Positions 7,065 through 17,123 of a stretch of 64,000 nt of DNA are shown piece after piece. The notes under the pieces were generated by a model. That model did not search any database, was not told the DNA's origin, and saw only the letters and a list, made by a program, of their open reading frames with translations. The stretch covers positions 147,054 to 211,053 of the forward strand of contig JAKSHY010000003.1 of the NCBI GenBank assembly GCA_024399135.1, read 5' to 3'. Origin of the DNA: Lachnospiraceae bacterium. GTDB lineage: Bacteria; Bacillota; Clostridia; Lachnospirales; Lachnospiraceae. Position 1 is the first letter of the stretch; each line of letters starts with the position of its first letter. The position numbers and the translations under genes are program-made.

Positions 7065-9149
7065 TTAAATCAATGCGTTAGCATCAAGAATCAAGGCGAT
7101 TTCACCATCACCAAGAATTGTTGCACCGCTAATGAGCTTACTCTTGTTAATATACTTTCCTAATGACTTAATAACGATTTCCTGCTGTCCAATAAGTTCA
7201 TCTACAACAAGACCTGCAAGCTTCTCGCCCTTCTTGGCAATCGCAACAATAAGATTCTCATTAGGTCCCTTAGTAGATTCTGTATCAAGCTTCTTATCAA
7301 GTCTGATGATAGGAATAACATTTCCACGTAATGTAATAACTTCTTCATTCTGAACAAACTTAATTTCGTCTGGAGAAACATCCTCGATAGTCTGAATACT
7401 TCCTAATGAAATAGCATACTTTTCTCCACCAACAACTACCATCAATGCCTGAATAATAGCAAGTGTTAATGGTAATCTGATGGTCCATACACTACCTTCA
7501 CCATACTTAGACTGAACATCTACTTCACCACTTAAGGATTCAATCTTAGATTTAACAACATCAAGACCTACACCTCTTCCGGATACATCTGAAATAACCT
7601 TTGCTGTAGAGAATCCTGCGTTGAAAAGGAGATTGATTGCATCCTTTTCTGCCATATTCTCAGCCTGCTCTGGTGTGATAATTCCTCTCTCGATAGCCTT
7701 TCTCTTAACAGCTTCAACATCGATACCATTACCATCATCTCTTACTTCGATAACAACGTTGTTTCCTTCCTGATAAGCATCAAGGAAAATAGAACCAACT
7801 TCTGGCTTACCACGTTCAGCACGAATTTCTGCTGATTCAAGACCATGGTCAGCTGAATTTCTAAGTAAGTGCATCAAAGGATCACCGATTTCATCTACCA
7901 CTGTACGGTCAAGTTCTGTCTCTTCACCTGACATGTAGAGTTCCATCTTCTTGTTAAGCTTCTTAGAAAGGTCTCTAATCATTCTTGGGAACTTAGAAAC
8001 AACTGATTCAATAGGAACCATTCGAACCTTCATTACTGATTCATGAAGGTTAGTTGTTACGCTCTCAAGGTATTCAATCTGTTCATTAAAGCCTGCACCT
8101 GAAACACCTTCAGAAACAGATGCAGAAACAAGTGAGTTCTTCGCGATGATAAGCTCTGATACAAGATTCATTAATACATCAAGTTTTTCGATATCAACAC
8201 GAACCGTTCTGTTAACAACTGGCTTACCACCTGTCTTAGACTGCGATTTAGCTGGAGCATTCTGCTGTGGAGCTGCAGCTTCTTTAGATACTGCAGTTGT
8301 CTGCTGAGCACTATCAGCAGCTTCTTCTTTAACAGCTTCTGCTTCAGCAGCTTTAATCTCAAGAACTCCACCAACTACCTTGTCAATTTCTGATACAGCT
8401 CTTGCAGCCGCCAAAATATCATCAAGCTTAGATTCTGAAATAACGATTAAGCTAAAGTCAAAATCAAACTTTTCATCTTCAATATCCTGTGCTGAAGGAT
8501 TAGATACAATAATCTCACCCTTTTCTTCAACAGCCTTATAAACAAGGAACGCTCTGGCTGCTTTAAGAAGACAGTTCTCATTAACATATACTGTTAAGCC
8601 GTATACGTTCTTTCCTTCTGCCTTAGCTGCACTTAATACTGTATTCTCTGTTTCTCCGATAGCAACATCTTTATATTTTGCTTCATCCCCAGATGCAGCT
8701 GCCTCTTCCTTCTTAGGCTCTTCTGCCTTAGCTTCTTCCTTAGGAGCTGCTGCTGGAACTTCACCCTTATTCTTTAAATATTCATTAAGCATATCGATGA
8801 TAGGCTGATTATCATTAGTACCCTCATCTCCTGATGCCTGAATATTAGCTGTATACTCTTCTAATGCATCCAATGACTGGAATAATGTATCAATCATTGG
8901 AGAAGTAACCTTCATAGCACCATTTCTGATTTCTGTGAAAACATTTTCCATATCATGAGTTAAGTTCTGCATACGCTTATAACCCATGGTTCCAGCCATA
9001 CCCTTAAGAGAATGTGCTGCACGGAAAATTTCATTGATAGTATCAGAGTCCTCAGGATTCTGCTCAAGGTTGAGAATCTGAGTGTTTAATGACTCTAAAT
9101 GTTCTCTTGTTTCGTCTAAAAAGATTTCTAAATATTGGCTTACGTCCAT
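7065..9149 (-). CDS. cheA: Chemotaxis histidine kinase CheA
   Basis: 694 residues, normal length. Domains in order: P1 HPt with the phosphoacceptor H46 in AAHSLKGMAGTMG; an Ala/Glu-rich linker; P2 CheY-binding domain at about 155-255; a second linker rich in Ala and Gln; P3 dimerisation at about 310-375; P4 ATPase with HLLRNSADHGLE, DDGNGID and GRGVGLDVV; and P5 CheW-like regulatory domain from about 560. It phosphorylates CheY in response to receptors. All boxes look intact. Confidence 0.97.
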   Translation of the reverse strand: MDVSQYLEIFLDETREHLESLNTQILNLEQNPEDSDTINEIFRAAHSLKGMAGTMGYKRMQNLTHDMENVFTEIRNGAMKVTSPMIDTLFQSLDALEEYTANIQASGDEGTNDNQPIIDMLNEYLKNKGEVPAAAPKEEAKAEEPKKEEAAASGDEAKYKDVAIGETENTVLSAAKAEGKNVYGLTVYVNENCLLKAARAFLVYKAVEEKGEIIVSNPSAQDIEDEKFDFDFSLIVISESKLDDILAAARAVSEIDKVVGGVLEIKAAEAEAVKEEAADSAQQTTAVSKEAAAPQQNAPAKSQSKTGGKPVVNRTVRVDIEKLDVLMNLVSELIIAKNSLVSASVSEGVSGAGFNEQIEYLESVTTNLHESVMKVRMVPIESVVSKFPRMIRDLSKKLNKKMELYMSGEETELDRTVVDEIGDPLMHLLRNSADHGLESAEIRAERGKPEVGSIFLDAYQEGNNVVIEVRDDGNGIDVEAVKRKAIERGIITPEQAENMAEKDAINLLFNAGFSTAKVISDVSGRGVGLDVVKSKIESLSGEVDVQSKYGEGSVWTIRLPLTLAIIQALMVVVGGEKYAISLGSIQTIEDVSPDEIKFVQNEEVITLRGNVIPIIRLDKKLDTESTKGPNENLIVAIAKKGEKLAGLVVDELIGQQEIVIKSLGKYINKSKLISGATILGDGEIALILDANALI

Positions 9150-9150
9150 T

Positions 9151-9738
9151 CTAATATACCCCCACGTTCTGAATAATCTCTACTGCAAGCTGTTGAAGCG
9201 TATGTCCTTCGTTGGCAAGCCCTGCCTTTATTACGGATTTCGGCATGCCATACACGGTACACGTTTCTTCATTTTGCACTAATATGGTTGTTTTTTTATG
9301 TTCCTTAAGTGACTTAATTCCAGCTGTTCCATCAGCCCCCATGCCTGTTAGTACTACACACACAATCTCATCAAAACCCGAATTAATAAGTGATTCGTAC
9401 ATATAGTTAGCACATGGCTTAACACCTTCACGATGCGGTTCGTCCGTATAATGAATAATGTAGTGAGCTGCACTTCTTACTATATTCATATGCATACCTC
9501 CTTTAGAAATATACACATGACCTTTTTCAATGCGCTCTCCCTCTTCGGCTTCTTTAACACTAATCGGACTAATCTCATTTAGTCTGTCCGCCAGAGCTTT
9601 GGTGAATCCGGCAGGCATATGCTGAACAATACACATCGGTGCATTAAGATTTGACGGTAGCAGCGGAATAAACTCTTGTAGCGCCTTGGGTCCCCCTGTC
9701 GAAGAAGCAAGTGCTACTATCTTCTTTTCTATTCCCAT
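9151..9738 (-). CDS. cheB: CheB methylesterase catalytic domain without a receiver domain
   Basis: 195 residues, about half the usual CheB. It consists only of the methylesterase domain, with the catalytic triad S13 (ASSTGG), H40 (VQHMPAGFT) and D136 (TGMGADG). The N-terminal receiver that normally inhibits the esterase until phosphorylated is absent, and the 107 bp upstream cannot encode one. It removes methyl groups from receptor glutamates. Either activity is controlled in trans or it is constitutive. A few residues from the ATG to the active-site loop are in family register, so this start looks genuine. cheR is not in the window. Confidence 0.9.
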   Translation of the reverse strand: MGIEKKIVALASSTGGPKALQEFIPLLPSNLNAPMCIVQHMPAGFTKALADRLNEISPISVKEAEEGERIEKGHVYISKGGMHMNIVRSAAHYIIHYTDEPHREGVKPCANYMYESLINSGFDEIVCVVLTGMGADGTAGIKSLKEHKKTTILVQNEETCTVYGMPKSVIKAGLANEGHTLQQLAVEIIQNVGVY

Positions 9739-9779
9739 TATGCTTTATGCCTTTTCCTTACCACTATAGTCACGAAAAT

Positions 9780-9788
9780 AGTATACCA
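9780..9788 (-). promoter_or_regulatory. Possible internal promoter (extended -10) before cheB
   Basis: In the 107-bp gap between the PilZ gene and cheB the minus strand reads TGGTATACT, a TGn extended -10. No good -35 is seen at 17 bp. It could provide extra transcription of cheB, cheA, cheW, cheC, cheD and the sigma factor. Weak evidence. Confidence 0.3.
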
Positions 9789-9845
9789 CAGCAAAAACTT
9801 CACATGCGTGCAAAGTAATATTCGGTAGTAAAATATTCAGAAAAT

Positions 9846-10574
9846 TTACATTCCTTTTTCACGTTTTCTGTGTTTTCTTTCTTCTTCAAATATGAATCGT
9901 ATGATTTCTTCTCTGTCTAACGTGTCTATATCAATATACTGAGCTCTGTGTTCGAAAACTCCTGGTCTGTTATCCAGTTCTCTTGCTGTTAACACCTTGC
10001 AGATAAGTGTGTATTCCTTCGACACACCATCAATTATCAGATTATATTTACAATAAATAAGATTATCAGGTTCATACTGGAAGCTACTGATGAAACGAAT
10101 TCCGCCTCCAGAAATATCTACTACCACTGATCTTTTTAATGGAAGTCCTGGCACCAGATAAAGATCTGCCTTATTATCCATTGCCTCCTTTTCTTCCTTC
10201 TCAAGAAGTCTCGCACTCATTTCAAGTGCACAGCTTAATCTGTAATAGTCTCTTCTTTGGAATTTTCTTAAGTTAGATGTAAGCTCCATTAATAATACAT
10301 ACTGTGTTCCATCCTTGTATCTGTCTATTACATTAGCGAAACACTGATACAATCCCTGAGGAGTATAAAAATACAGGTCAAACTCAGTATTAACAGGAAG
10401 AAGAATGAGCTTCGATTTTTCCATAGGCATATCGATTTCGATTTCATCATCGCTTATGATATCTCTTACCTGAGATACATAGACCTTCTTCTTCTCTTCC
10501 TCGTTTGCATGCTTAACCCTCTCAACCGCCTGAATTTCTATTTTGTTTCCTGGTACGATGTAATTAGATAGCAT
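9846..10574 (-). CDS. PilZ-domain c-di-GMP receptor, flagellar brake (YcgR/MotI type)
   Basis: 242 residues. An N-terminal YcgR-like split-barrel domain (about 1-100) precedes a PilZ domain that carries both c-di-GMP motifs, RRDYYR at about residue 106 and DISGGGIRF at about 156. Proteins of this type slow or disengage the motor when c-di-GMP rises; B. subtilis MotI is the Gram-positive example. Here it is built into the fla/che operon between flhG and cheB, so brake and motor are made together. The C-terminus is strongly basic. Confidence 0.88.
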   Translation of the reverse strand: MLSNYIVPGNKIEIQAVERVKHANEEEKKKVYVSQVRDIISDDEIEIDMPMEKSKLILLPVNTEFDLYFYTPQGLYQCFANVIDRYKDGTQYVLLMELTSNLRKFQRRDYYRLSCALEMSARLLEKEEKEAMDNKADLYLVPGLPLKRSVVVDISGGGIRFISSFQYEPDNLIYCKYNLIIDGVSKEYTLICKVLTARELDNRPGVFEHRAQYIDIDTLDREEIIRFIFEEERKHRKREKGM

Positions 10575-10586
10575 AGTTCCTCCAAA

Positions 10587-11477
10587 CTAGTTATTTTTCT
10601 TTCCAGCAACTATATGACTAAAAAATGCCGCCATTCCACGCCTTGGAATTTTGCTTTCGAACTCTTTGTTCATTAATTTGTTAGCTATTTCTTCATATGC
10701 TAATGCAGATTTAGCGCTAGGCGTTGCCAAAGATACAGGTGTCTGCTGCATAACAGCCTTCGACAGCTGACTGTCCTCTGGAACGGCTCCTAAATATGTA
10801 ATAGGAAGCTTTAAATATCTGGCAACTACAGCATTCAGCTTATTAAAGAGCATCTGACCTTCTTCTTTTCCACCCACCTTATTGGCAAGCATTTTAACCT
10901 CTGAATATTCTCTTTGGAATCTTGGATGTCTGTTCAATGCCTTTAATAAAGAATATGAGTCAGTGATAGATGTAGGTTCTGGTGTAGTAACTAATATAAT
11001 TTCTCCACTTGCTACTAAAAATTCCAGAACTGCATCTGAAATTCCAGCTCCTGTATCAATAATAACAACATCTGCAATAGCATCCAATTCTGCAAGATTC
11101 TGAATAATATATACTAAATAATCTCTGCTAAGATTAGATAAGCCCGCGATGCCTGAACCACCCGAAATAAAGCCAACCTCCGCTGGTCCCCAGGTTATTA
11201 CTTCTTTTATATTTTTGTTCTGATATATCAAATCACTAAGATTATGCTTAGGAACCGCTCCGAACATAATCTCTATATTAGCAAGTCCAAAATCCGCATC
11301 TAAGATAATGACTCTCTGGCCCATCTTCTTAAACTGAATTGCAAGATTGATTGCTGTATTGGACTTTCCAACGCCACCCTTTCCACTCGTAACAGTAATA
11401 ATTCTGGCCAAAGGACGAGAGTTCTTTTTGATATTTTCAGCTTTTATTATATTCCTTAACTGTTCTGCCTGATCCAT
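10587..11477 (-). CDS. flhG: FlhG (YlxH) MinD-like ATPase, flagellar number/site regulator
   Basis: 296 residues. The deviant Walker A motif SGKGGVGKSNTAINLA (residues 31-46) is MinD-like, with DADFGLANIEIMFG and the DTGAGIS Walker B region following. The N-terminal DQAEQLR helix matches the FlhG motif that activates FlhF GTPase. FlhG with FlhF sets where and how many flagella are built. It follows flhF by 13 bp. Confidence 0.95.
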   Translation of the reverse strand: MDQAEQLRNIIKAENIKKNSRPLARIITVTSGKGGVGKSNTAINLAIQFKKMGQRVIILDADFGLANIEIMFGAVPKHNLSDLIYQNKNIKEVITWGPAEVGFISGGSGIAGLSNLSRDYLVYIIQNLAELDAIADVVIIDTGAGISDAVLEFLVASGEIILVTTPEPTSITDSYSLLKALNRHPRFQREYSEVKMLANKVGGKEEGQMLFNKLNAVVARYLKLPITYLGAVPEDSQLSKAVMQQTPVSLATPSAKSALAYEEIANKLMNKEFESKIPRRGMAAFFSHIVAGKKNN

Positions 11478-11490
11478 TCTTTACCTCGAA

Positions 11491-12840
11491 CTAGTTTCGT
11501 CTTCCGCCAAGTAACTGTTTTACTGTCTTTTGAGGATTAAATTCCTCAATATCCTCCGGTACATTCTGACCACATGTAACATAGCTTAATGCAGCTCCTG
11601 TATGAAGCTTTACATTAAGAAGATTTCCTAAAGTTGTTGTCTCATCAAGCTTCGTAAATATAAGCTTATACTCAGTCATCGCAGTATATGTATCGGCGAT
11701 ACTAATCAAATCTCTAAGCTTGGTTGTTGCCGAAAGTACCAAAAATACTTCTTTTTCAACCTGCCCGTCAACAGAATGAATGAACCCATTCATAACCTCT
11801 CTTTGAGTTTCGTTATGATGTGAGTGTCCTGCTGTATCAACTAAAATATAATCGTAATCCTTAAAATCGGTTAATGCCTTCTCTACCTCTTCTATCGCAT
11901 AAATGATTCTAAATGGTATTTCAAGAATATTAGCATAGGTATGAAGCTGTTCTGCCGCAGCAATTCTATAGGTGTCTGCTGTCAAAAGAGCAACCTTCTT
12001 TTTATAGTCAACACTGAATTTTGATGCAATCTTAGCTATAGTTGTAGTCTTTCCTACACCAGTAGGTCCAACGAAGAATACAACCTTTGGTCCTTTAACT
12101 GATGGCTTGATAGTTTCTGGATTTCCAAATTTTAATATCATCTTCTGATATGTGTTAGATAACGCCATCTCAAAAGGTGTGTTAGGATTAATGTTCTTCT
12201 CCATCTCTTCAATAATCTGATTAGCATATTTTTCGTTAATCTCATTATCTATCATGGTATTATACAGAAGCTTAACGAACTTGCTGACCTCTGTTGAAAT
12301 CTCAGGAGCAGAGCTTTTACTTTCACTCTTTGGAGCCTCGGCTTCTTTATTCACAGTTGCCTGTGGTTCAGGCTTTTGAAGCTGTGCTTCAAGCATTGTA
12401 TGAAGAGAATCCAGCTTCTCTTCTATGACACTGCTGTCGCTTTTTCTATTACTAAGTCTTTCAATTGCAGTAGGTGTGATAACTTCCTCAGCCTTTAGGT
12501 CTATTGTTGGACGTATATCTTTGTCATTATTAGAAGAAATAAGCTTCTCAACTGCACTCTCATTACGAGCCTCTGTGTCATCCTTTTCTTCATTCTTAAT
12601 AATCTTATCTGCAACACTTCTAACCCCCGCTATAGCTTCTACTATTTCGGAGTTCTGAGTGCGGACGACTTCGTCTTCTAACGCTACAGTCACTTCTACC
12701 ATCTGAGGAAGAAGGAAGCTGAAAAGTCCCTTTTTCTTAACATTACGAACATTCATTTCAACAACATTAGGACCAAGCTCCTGATATGCTGCGTTTAATG
12801 CCTCTTCTTTAGTTTTTCCCTGGAATTTTTTAATTATCAT
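11491..12840 (-). CDS. flhF: FlhF, SRP-type GTPase for flagellar placement
   Basis: 449 residues. B domain at the N-terminus (MIIKKFQGKTKEEAL), a variable acidic linker (about 60-180), N domain (185-245), then the G domain with P-loop GPTGVGKTT (258-266), LLTADTYRIAAAEQL, DTAGHSHHN and TKLDE. SRP-GTPase fold recruiting early flagellar components to the membrane with FlhG. It starts 11 nt inside the end of flhA. Confidence 0.95.
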   Translation of the reverse strand: MIIKKFQGKTKEEALNAAYQELGPNVVEMNVRNVKKKGLFSFLLPQMVEVTVALEDEVVRTQNSEIVEAIAGVRSVADKIIKNEEKDDTEARNESAVEKLISSNNDKDIRPTIDLKAEEVITPTAIERLSNRKSDSSVIEEKLDSLHTMLEAQLQKPEPQATVNKEAEAPKSESKSSAPEISTEVSKFVKLLYNTMIDNEINEKYANQIIEEMEKNINPNTPFEMALSNTYQKMILKFGNPETIKPSVKGPKVVFFVGPTGVGKTTTIAKIASKFSVDYKKKVALLTADTYRIAAAEQLHTYANILEIPFRIIYAIEEVEKALTDFKDYDYILVDTAGHSHHNETQREVMNGFIHSVDGQVEKEVFLVLSATTKLRDLISIADTYTAMTEYKLIFTKLDETTTLGNLLNVKLHTGAALSYVTCGQNVPEDIEEFNPQKTVKQLLGGRRN

Positions 12841-14878
12841 TGATTGTCACCATTCCTACGGACTGTAATTCTATATTGCTTTCAATTTCATTATAAGATA
12901 CTACTATTAAATCCTTAAAGTAGTCCTCTGTTAATCTCTTAAAATACATTCTGACGATTGGAGAAGTAACCACAATAGGGCTCTTGCCCATATTTTCGAG
13001 CTTATCAACCTCTGCCTGAACCGAATTAATAATAGCTCTCGTCTTTTCTGGATCAAGTGTTAAGTATGCACCTGTCTCCGTCTGCTTAACCGATGCCATA
13101 ATGTCCTGCTCTATCTGAGGATCAACTGTTACAACAGAAGTCATTTCATTAGGAGCAAAGAATCTGCCGGAAATTGCACGCTTAAGAGCCTGTCTTACAT
13201 ACTCTGTCAGAATATCTGTATCTCTTGTAGTTGTTGCGTAATCTGCAAGTGTTTCAAATACAGTAAGCAAATCTCTTATTGAAATTCCTTCGCGAAGAAG
13301 ATTCTGCAATACCTTCTGAACCTCACCAAGGCCAAGAAGCTTAGGTACAAGTTCATCAACAAGTGAAGGATTAGTATCTTTAAGATTATTAACAAGATTC
13401 TGAACATCCTGACGGGTCAGAAGCTCTGCAATATGCTGTCTTATTATTTCAGTTAAATGCGTAGCTATAATTGATGGAGGATCAACTACTGTGTATCCTA
13501 CAGACTCAGCACGCTCTCTTTGGCTTTCAGTAATCCATATAGCAGGAAGATGGAATGATGGCTCGAAGGTTGGAATACCCATAATCTCCTCTTCTACATA
13601 ACCTGGATTCATCGCCATATAGTGATCAAACAGAATTTCGCCTTCCGAAACCTGAATGCCCTTAATCTTGATTATATACTGATTAGGATTAAGCTGGATA
13701 TTATCTCGAAGACGAATGATAGGAACAACTGTACCAAGCTCAAGAGCTATCTGTCTTCTAATCATTACTACTCGGTCTAACAAGTCTCCACCCTGATTAA
13801 CATCCGCAAGCGGAATAATTCCATAACCGAACTCAAGCTCGATAGGGTCAACCTGCAAAAGAGAATTAACATTTTCAGGCTGCCTGATTTCCTCTGCCGC
13901 AGCTTCTTCCTTCGTAACCTCTGTTTCAATCTTCGATGTTTCAATATGTGCTGAAACGCTTCTTCCAACTACTATGAAAACAAGACCTAAAGCCAGGAAT
14001 ATAATTGTTGGAAGTGGTGTAATAATACCTAATAAGGAAAGGATTGCACCAACTATATAAAGAGCTTTTGGAAGGCCGAATAACTGCTTTACCAAAACAG
14101 AACCAAAATCAGCATCCTTAGAACCCTTAGTAACCAGAATACCCGTTGACAAAGATATAAGAAGTGAAGGAATCTGCGATACTAAACCATCACCAATTGT
14201 TAAGACAACATACTTATTCAGTGCTGCGCTAAAATCAAGGTTCTGTCTCATAACACCCATGGCGATACCACCAATTACATTAACAGCTGTAATAATAAGA
14301 CCTGCTGTAGCATCTCCCTTAACGTACTTAACAGCACCATCCATTGAACCAAAGAACGATGCTTCTTCCTGAATCTTATCTCTTCTTCTCTTTGCTTCGG
14401 CATCATCGATTGCTCCTGTATTTAAGTCAGCATCAATGGCCATCTGTTTACCAGGCATAGCATCGAGTGTGAATCTTGCTGTAACCTCAGCTACACGCTC
14501 TGAACCTTTGTTGATAACCATGAACTGTACTATAAGAAGAATCAAAAATACGATGGTACCAACAATCAAATCACCTCCACCTACATATCCTCCGAAGGTC
14601 TGTACTACTTTTCCCGGGTCACCAGTCGTTAGGATAAGCTTGGTAGATGAAATATTAAGTGCAATTCTGAATATGGTTGTGAATAACAGAATTGTCGGAT
14701 AAAAGGAAAGATCTAATACCTCAACTGAAAACATCGAAACGAATAAAATCGTAAACGCCACAGAGATATTAACAGCCAAAAGAACATCCAAAAATCCTGA
14801 TGGCAGCGTGATAATCATCATGATGAAGGCTGCAACTACATATACGGCAACTCCGACATCGGCTCTTGATATCTTCAC
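12830..14878 (-). CDS. flhA: FlhA, flagellar type III export gate protein
   Basis: 682 residues, normal size. About eight membrane helices occupy residues 1-310, including the conserved cytoplasmic loop (FHIPEP-region counterpart around residues 140-190 with MPGKQMAIDADLNTGAID). The large cytoplasmic FlhA-C domain (about 330-682) docks substrate-chaperone complexes. Together with FlhB and FliP/Q/R it forms the export gate. Its neighbours flhB (61 bp upstream) and flhF follow the B. subtilis order. Confidence 0.97.
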   Translation of the reverse strand: MKISRADVGVAVYVVAAFIMMIITLPSGFLDVLLAVNISVAFTILFVSMFSVEVLDLSFYPTILLFTTIFRIALNISSTKLILTTGDPGKVVQTFGGYVGGGDLIVGTIVFLILLIVQFMVINKGSERVAEVTARFTLDAMPGKQMAIDADLNTGAIDDAEAKRRRDKIQEEASFFGSMDGAVKYVKGDATAGLIITAVNVIGGIAMGVMRQNLDFSAALNKYVVLTIGDGLVSQIPSLLISLSTGILVTKGSKDADFGSVLVKQLFGLPKALYIVGAILSLLGIITPLPTIIFLALGLVFIVVGRSVSAHIETSKIETEVTKEEAAAEEIRQPENVNSLLQVDPIELEFGYGIIPLADVNQGGDLLDRVVMIRRQIALELGTVVPIIRLRDNIQLNPNQYIIKIKGIQVSEGEILFDHYMAMNPGYVEEEIMGIPTFEPSFHLPAIWITESQRERAESVGYTVVDPPSIIATHLTEIIRQHIAELLTRQDVQNLVNNLKDTNPSLVDELVPKLLGLGEVQKVLQNLLREGISIRDLLTVFETLADYATTTRDTDILTEYVRQALKRAISGRFFAPNEMTSVVTVDPQIEQDIMASVKQTETGAYLTLDPEKTRAIINSVQAEVDKLENMGKSPIVVTSPIVRMYFKRLTEDYFKDLIVVSYNEIESNIELQSVGMVTINDN

Positions 14879-14938
14879 GAGGTTTTCCTCCTTTCCTTAA
14901 TAGTATTCATATTGAACCTTAATAAAAGGTCAACCTGA

Positions 14939-16054
14939 TTAAATCTTGCCCTGAAGCTGATATACGAACGCAAGAACATTCGCAACTGGTTCATACAGTT
15001 CAGGCGGAATAAGCTGTCCGACCTCTACTGTTGCATACAGCATTCTGGCCAAAGGCTTATCTTCCATAATATAAACGTCGTTTTCTCTGGCGACTTCCTT
15101 GATTTTCTGTGCCAAATAATCTGCTCCCTTAGCTATAACAATTGGAGCTCCCACATCTGAATCTCTGTCATATTTAATAGCAACAGCATAGTGAGTAGGG
15201 TTCGTGATTACTACGTCAGCTGTTGGAAGCTCCTGCATCATTCTACGCATTGAAGCTTCACGCATACGCTGCTTAATCTTACCCTTAACCTGAGGATCTC
15301 CCTCCTGGTTCTTATACTCATCCTTTACTTCCTGCTTGGTCATCATCATATCCTGATGGAATTTCCATTTCTGATAAGCAAAGTCTCCAGCAGCGATTAT
15401 TATATATACAGCAGCGATTCTGATTCCCAAATCGACTACGATTTCACCTATTAATCCTATAGCCTGCTTAACAGGCATATCATATAGAAGATATATCTCT
15501 TTTCCTACTCCCGAAATATAATTCCATACGACATATCCAACCAGTATGAGCTTTAAGAGTGACTTAACAAGCTCTATTAATGAATTTGCAGAAAAAATTC
15601 TTTTAAATCCATTAATCGGATTAAGCTTACTAAATTTTGGTTTTAATGGTTTAGTGGTTGGTTTCCACTTAACCTGAATTACATCACTTATGAAAGCAAC
15701 TATGAAAGCAACTAAGAAAAATGGCAGTACCATTACTAAAATTCTTAGCATTGCAGTTCTCAAAAATACTGAAATGGCAGCCGCAGGTGTATTCCCATCA
15801 TATCTTTGGATAATTCCCGAAATACCTGAATACATATGCTCGAAAAGGCCAAGAAAATCAGTTCCGAGAGTTCCTATATAAACTCTTATCAAAATGAACA
15901 TAGCCATAATTCCGGCTGCGTTAGCTATTTCTTTGCTCTTGGCTACCTGTCCTTCTTTTCTGGCATCCTCTAACTTCTTACCAGTAGGCTGTTCAGTTTT
16001 TTCACCACCAGGTCCGTCCTTTGCGAAGAACTGAAGATTATATTCCAACACCAT
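14939..16054 (-). CDS. flhB: FlhB, export switch protein
   Basis: 371 residues. Four membrane helices (about 45-65, 100-125, 160-182, 205-225) and a cytoplasmic domain with the autocleavage motif NPTH at residues 285-288 (VVITNPTHYAVAIKYD). Self-cleavage between N and P switches export from rod/hook to filament substrates in concert with FliK, encoded in the same operon. Its ATG overlaps the fliR stop by one nucleotide (TAATG). Confidence 0.97.
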   Translation of the reverse strand: MVLEYNLQFFAKDGPGGEKTEQPTGKKLEDARKEGQVAKSKEIANAAGIMAMFILIRVYIGTLGTDFLGLFEHMYSGISGIIQRYDGNTPAAAISVFLRTAMLRILVMVLPFFLVAFIVAFISDVIQVKWKPTTKPLKPKFSKLNPINGFKRIFSANSLIELVKSLLKLILVGYVVWNYISGVGKEIYLLYDMPVKQAIGLIGEIVVDLGIRIAAVYIIIAAGDFAYQKWKFHQDMMMTKQEVKDEYKNQEGDPQVKGKIKQRMREASMRRMMQELPTADVVITNPTHYAVAIKYDRDSDVGAPIVIAKGADYLAQKIKEVARENDVYIMEDKPLARMLYATVEVGQLIPPELYEPVANVLAFVYQLQGKI

Positions 16055-16833
16055 TAGCTAATAGCCTCCACCATGGTAACAACCATATGCTTCATTTCAG
16101 TAAATATCATATTCGCTGCATCAGGAAGCATTACTGCTGATAAGAACAATATACTAAGTCCAACTAAAACCTTAATCTGAATACCAACAGCAAACATATT
16201 AAGCTGTGGTGAAACCTTAGCTAAAACACCAAGGACAGCATTAAGGATAATCATTGTCGCGAATATAGGAAGACATATTCTAAAGCCTATAAGAACGTAA
16301 TCCCCCATGAATTCAAGCATTCCTGACATTAATCTATTAATGTGAAATACCTCTCCATTAACTGGAATTAATGTATATGTTTCTATTAATGCTTCAATAA
16401 GATATCTGTGCATTCCAGATAACAAAAGCATGAGCATTATAGAGTAATTGTAAAATACTCCCGAGATGGTTACCGAATCTCTGGTTGTTGGATCCATCAG
16501 TGTAACCATACTAAGTCCCATCTCCATATCTGCTATATGACCTGCGAAATTAACTATCATCATGCAGACATTAGCACCAAAGCCTATGATAAGACCTGCT
16601 AAAACCTCTTTTAGGACTAATAAAAAATACTGAATTAACGAATCATAAACCGGACCATCAGTTGGAATTAGTTTAAAGATAAGTGCGCTAAGAAAAATAC
16701 TAAGAAGTATTCTGACATGTCTTGGAGTATTACTCATACTAAAGAATGGTGCTACATAAACAAAACTCGCCACCCTCATTAGCACTAAAAAGAACAATTC
16801 TAAATTCTGATATGTAAAAGAGTAATCAAACAT
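16054..16833 (-). CDS. fliR: FliR, flagellar export apparatus membrane protein
   Basis: 259 residues, hydrophobic throughout with six predicted helices; the conserved N-terminal RVASFVYVAPFFS and NFAGHIADMEMGLSMV region are FliR-like. FliP5-FliQ4-FliR1 form the core of the export gate. It is 5 bp after fliQ and touches flhB. Confidence 0.95.
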   Translation of the reverse strand: MFDYSFTYQNLELFFLVLMRVASFVYVAPFFSMSNTPRHVRILLSIFLSALIFKLIPTDGPVYDSLIQYFLLVLKEVLAGLIIGFGANVCMMIVNFAGHIADMEMGLSMVTLMDPTTRDSVTISGVFYNYSIMLMLLLSGMHRYLIEALIETYTLIPVNGEVFHINRLMSGMLEFMGDYVLIGFRICLPIFATMIILNAVLGVLAKVSPQLNMFAVGIQIKVLVGLSILFLSAVMLPDAANMIFTEMKHMVVTMVEAIS

Positions 16834-16838
16834 ACGCG

Positions 16839-17108
16839 CTACTTAATATAAACACTAAAATCTGCCCATAATGACTCCATATAACCAGCCATATTATTAA
16901 GCATCCAATGTCCTAAAACTATAATTGCTAAAAAGATTGCTATGATCTTAGGCACGAAAGTAAGCGTCTGTTCCTGAATCGATGTTACTGTCTGAAAAAT
17001 ACTTACAATAAGACCAACAATTAATGACACTAAAAGAACAGGTGCTGAAGTTTTAATTATTAAATATAACGCTTCGCTGGAAATAGCAGCAACGTCATCT
17101 ATCGTCAT
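16839..17108 (-). CDS. fliQ: FliQ, export gate subunit
   Basis: 89 residues, two membrane helices (about 16-40 and 52-75) with the family centre LIVGLIVSIFQTVTSIQEQTL and FVPKI. Standard size. Located between fliP and fliR as in nearly all flagellar operons. Confidence 0.96.
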   Translation of the reverse strand: MTIDDVAAISSEALYLIIKTSAPVLLVSLIVGLIVSIFQTVTSIQEQTLTFVPKIIAIFLAIIVLGHWMLNNMAGYMESLWADFSVYIK

Positions 17109-17123
17109 AGCTTATCCTCTTAA

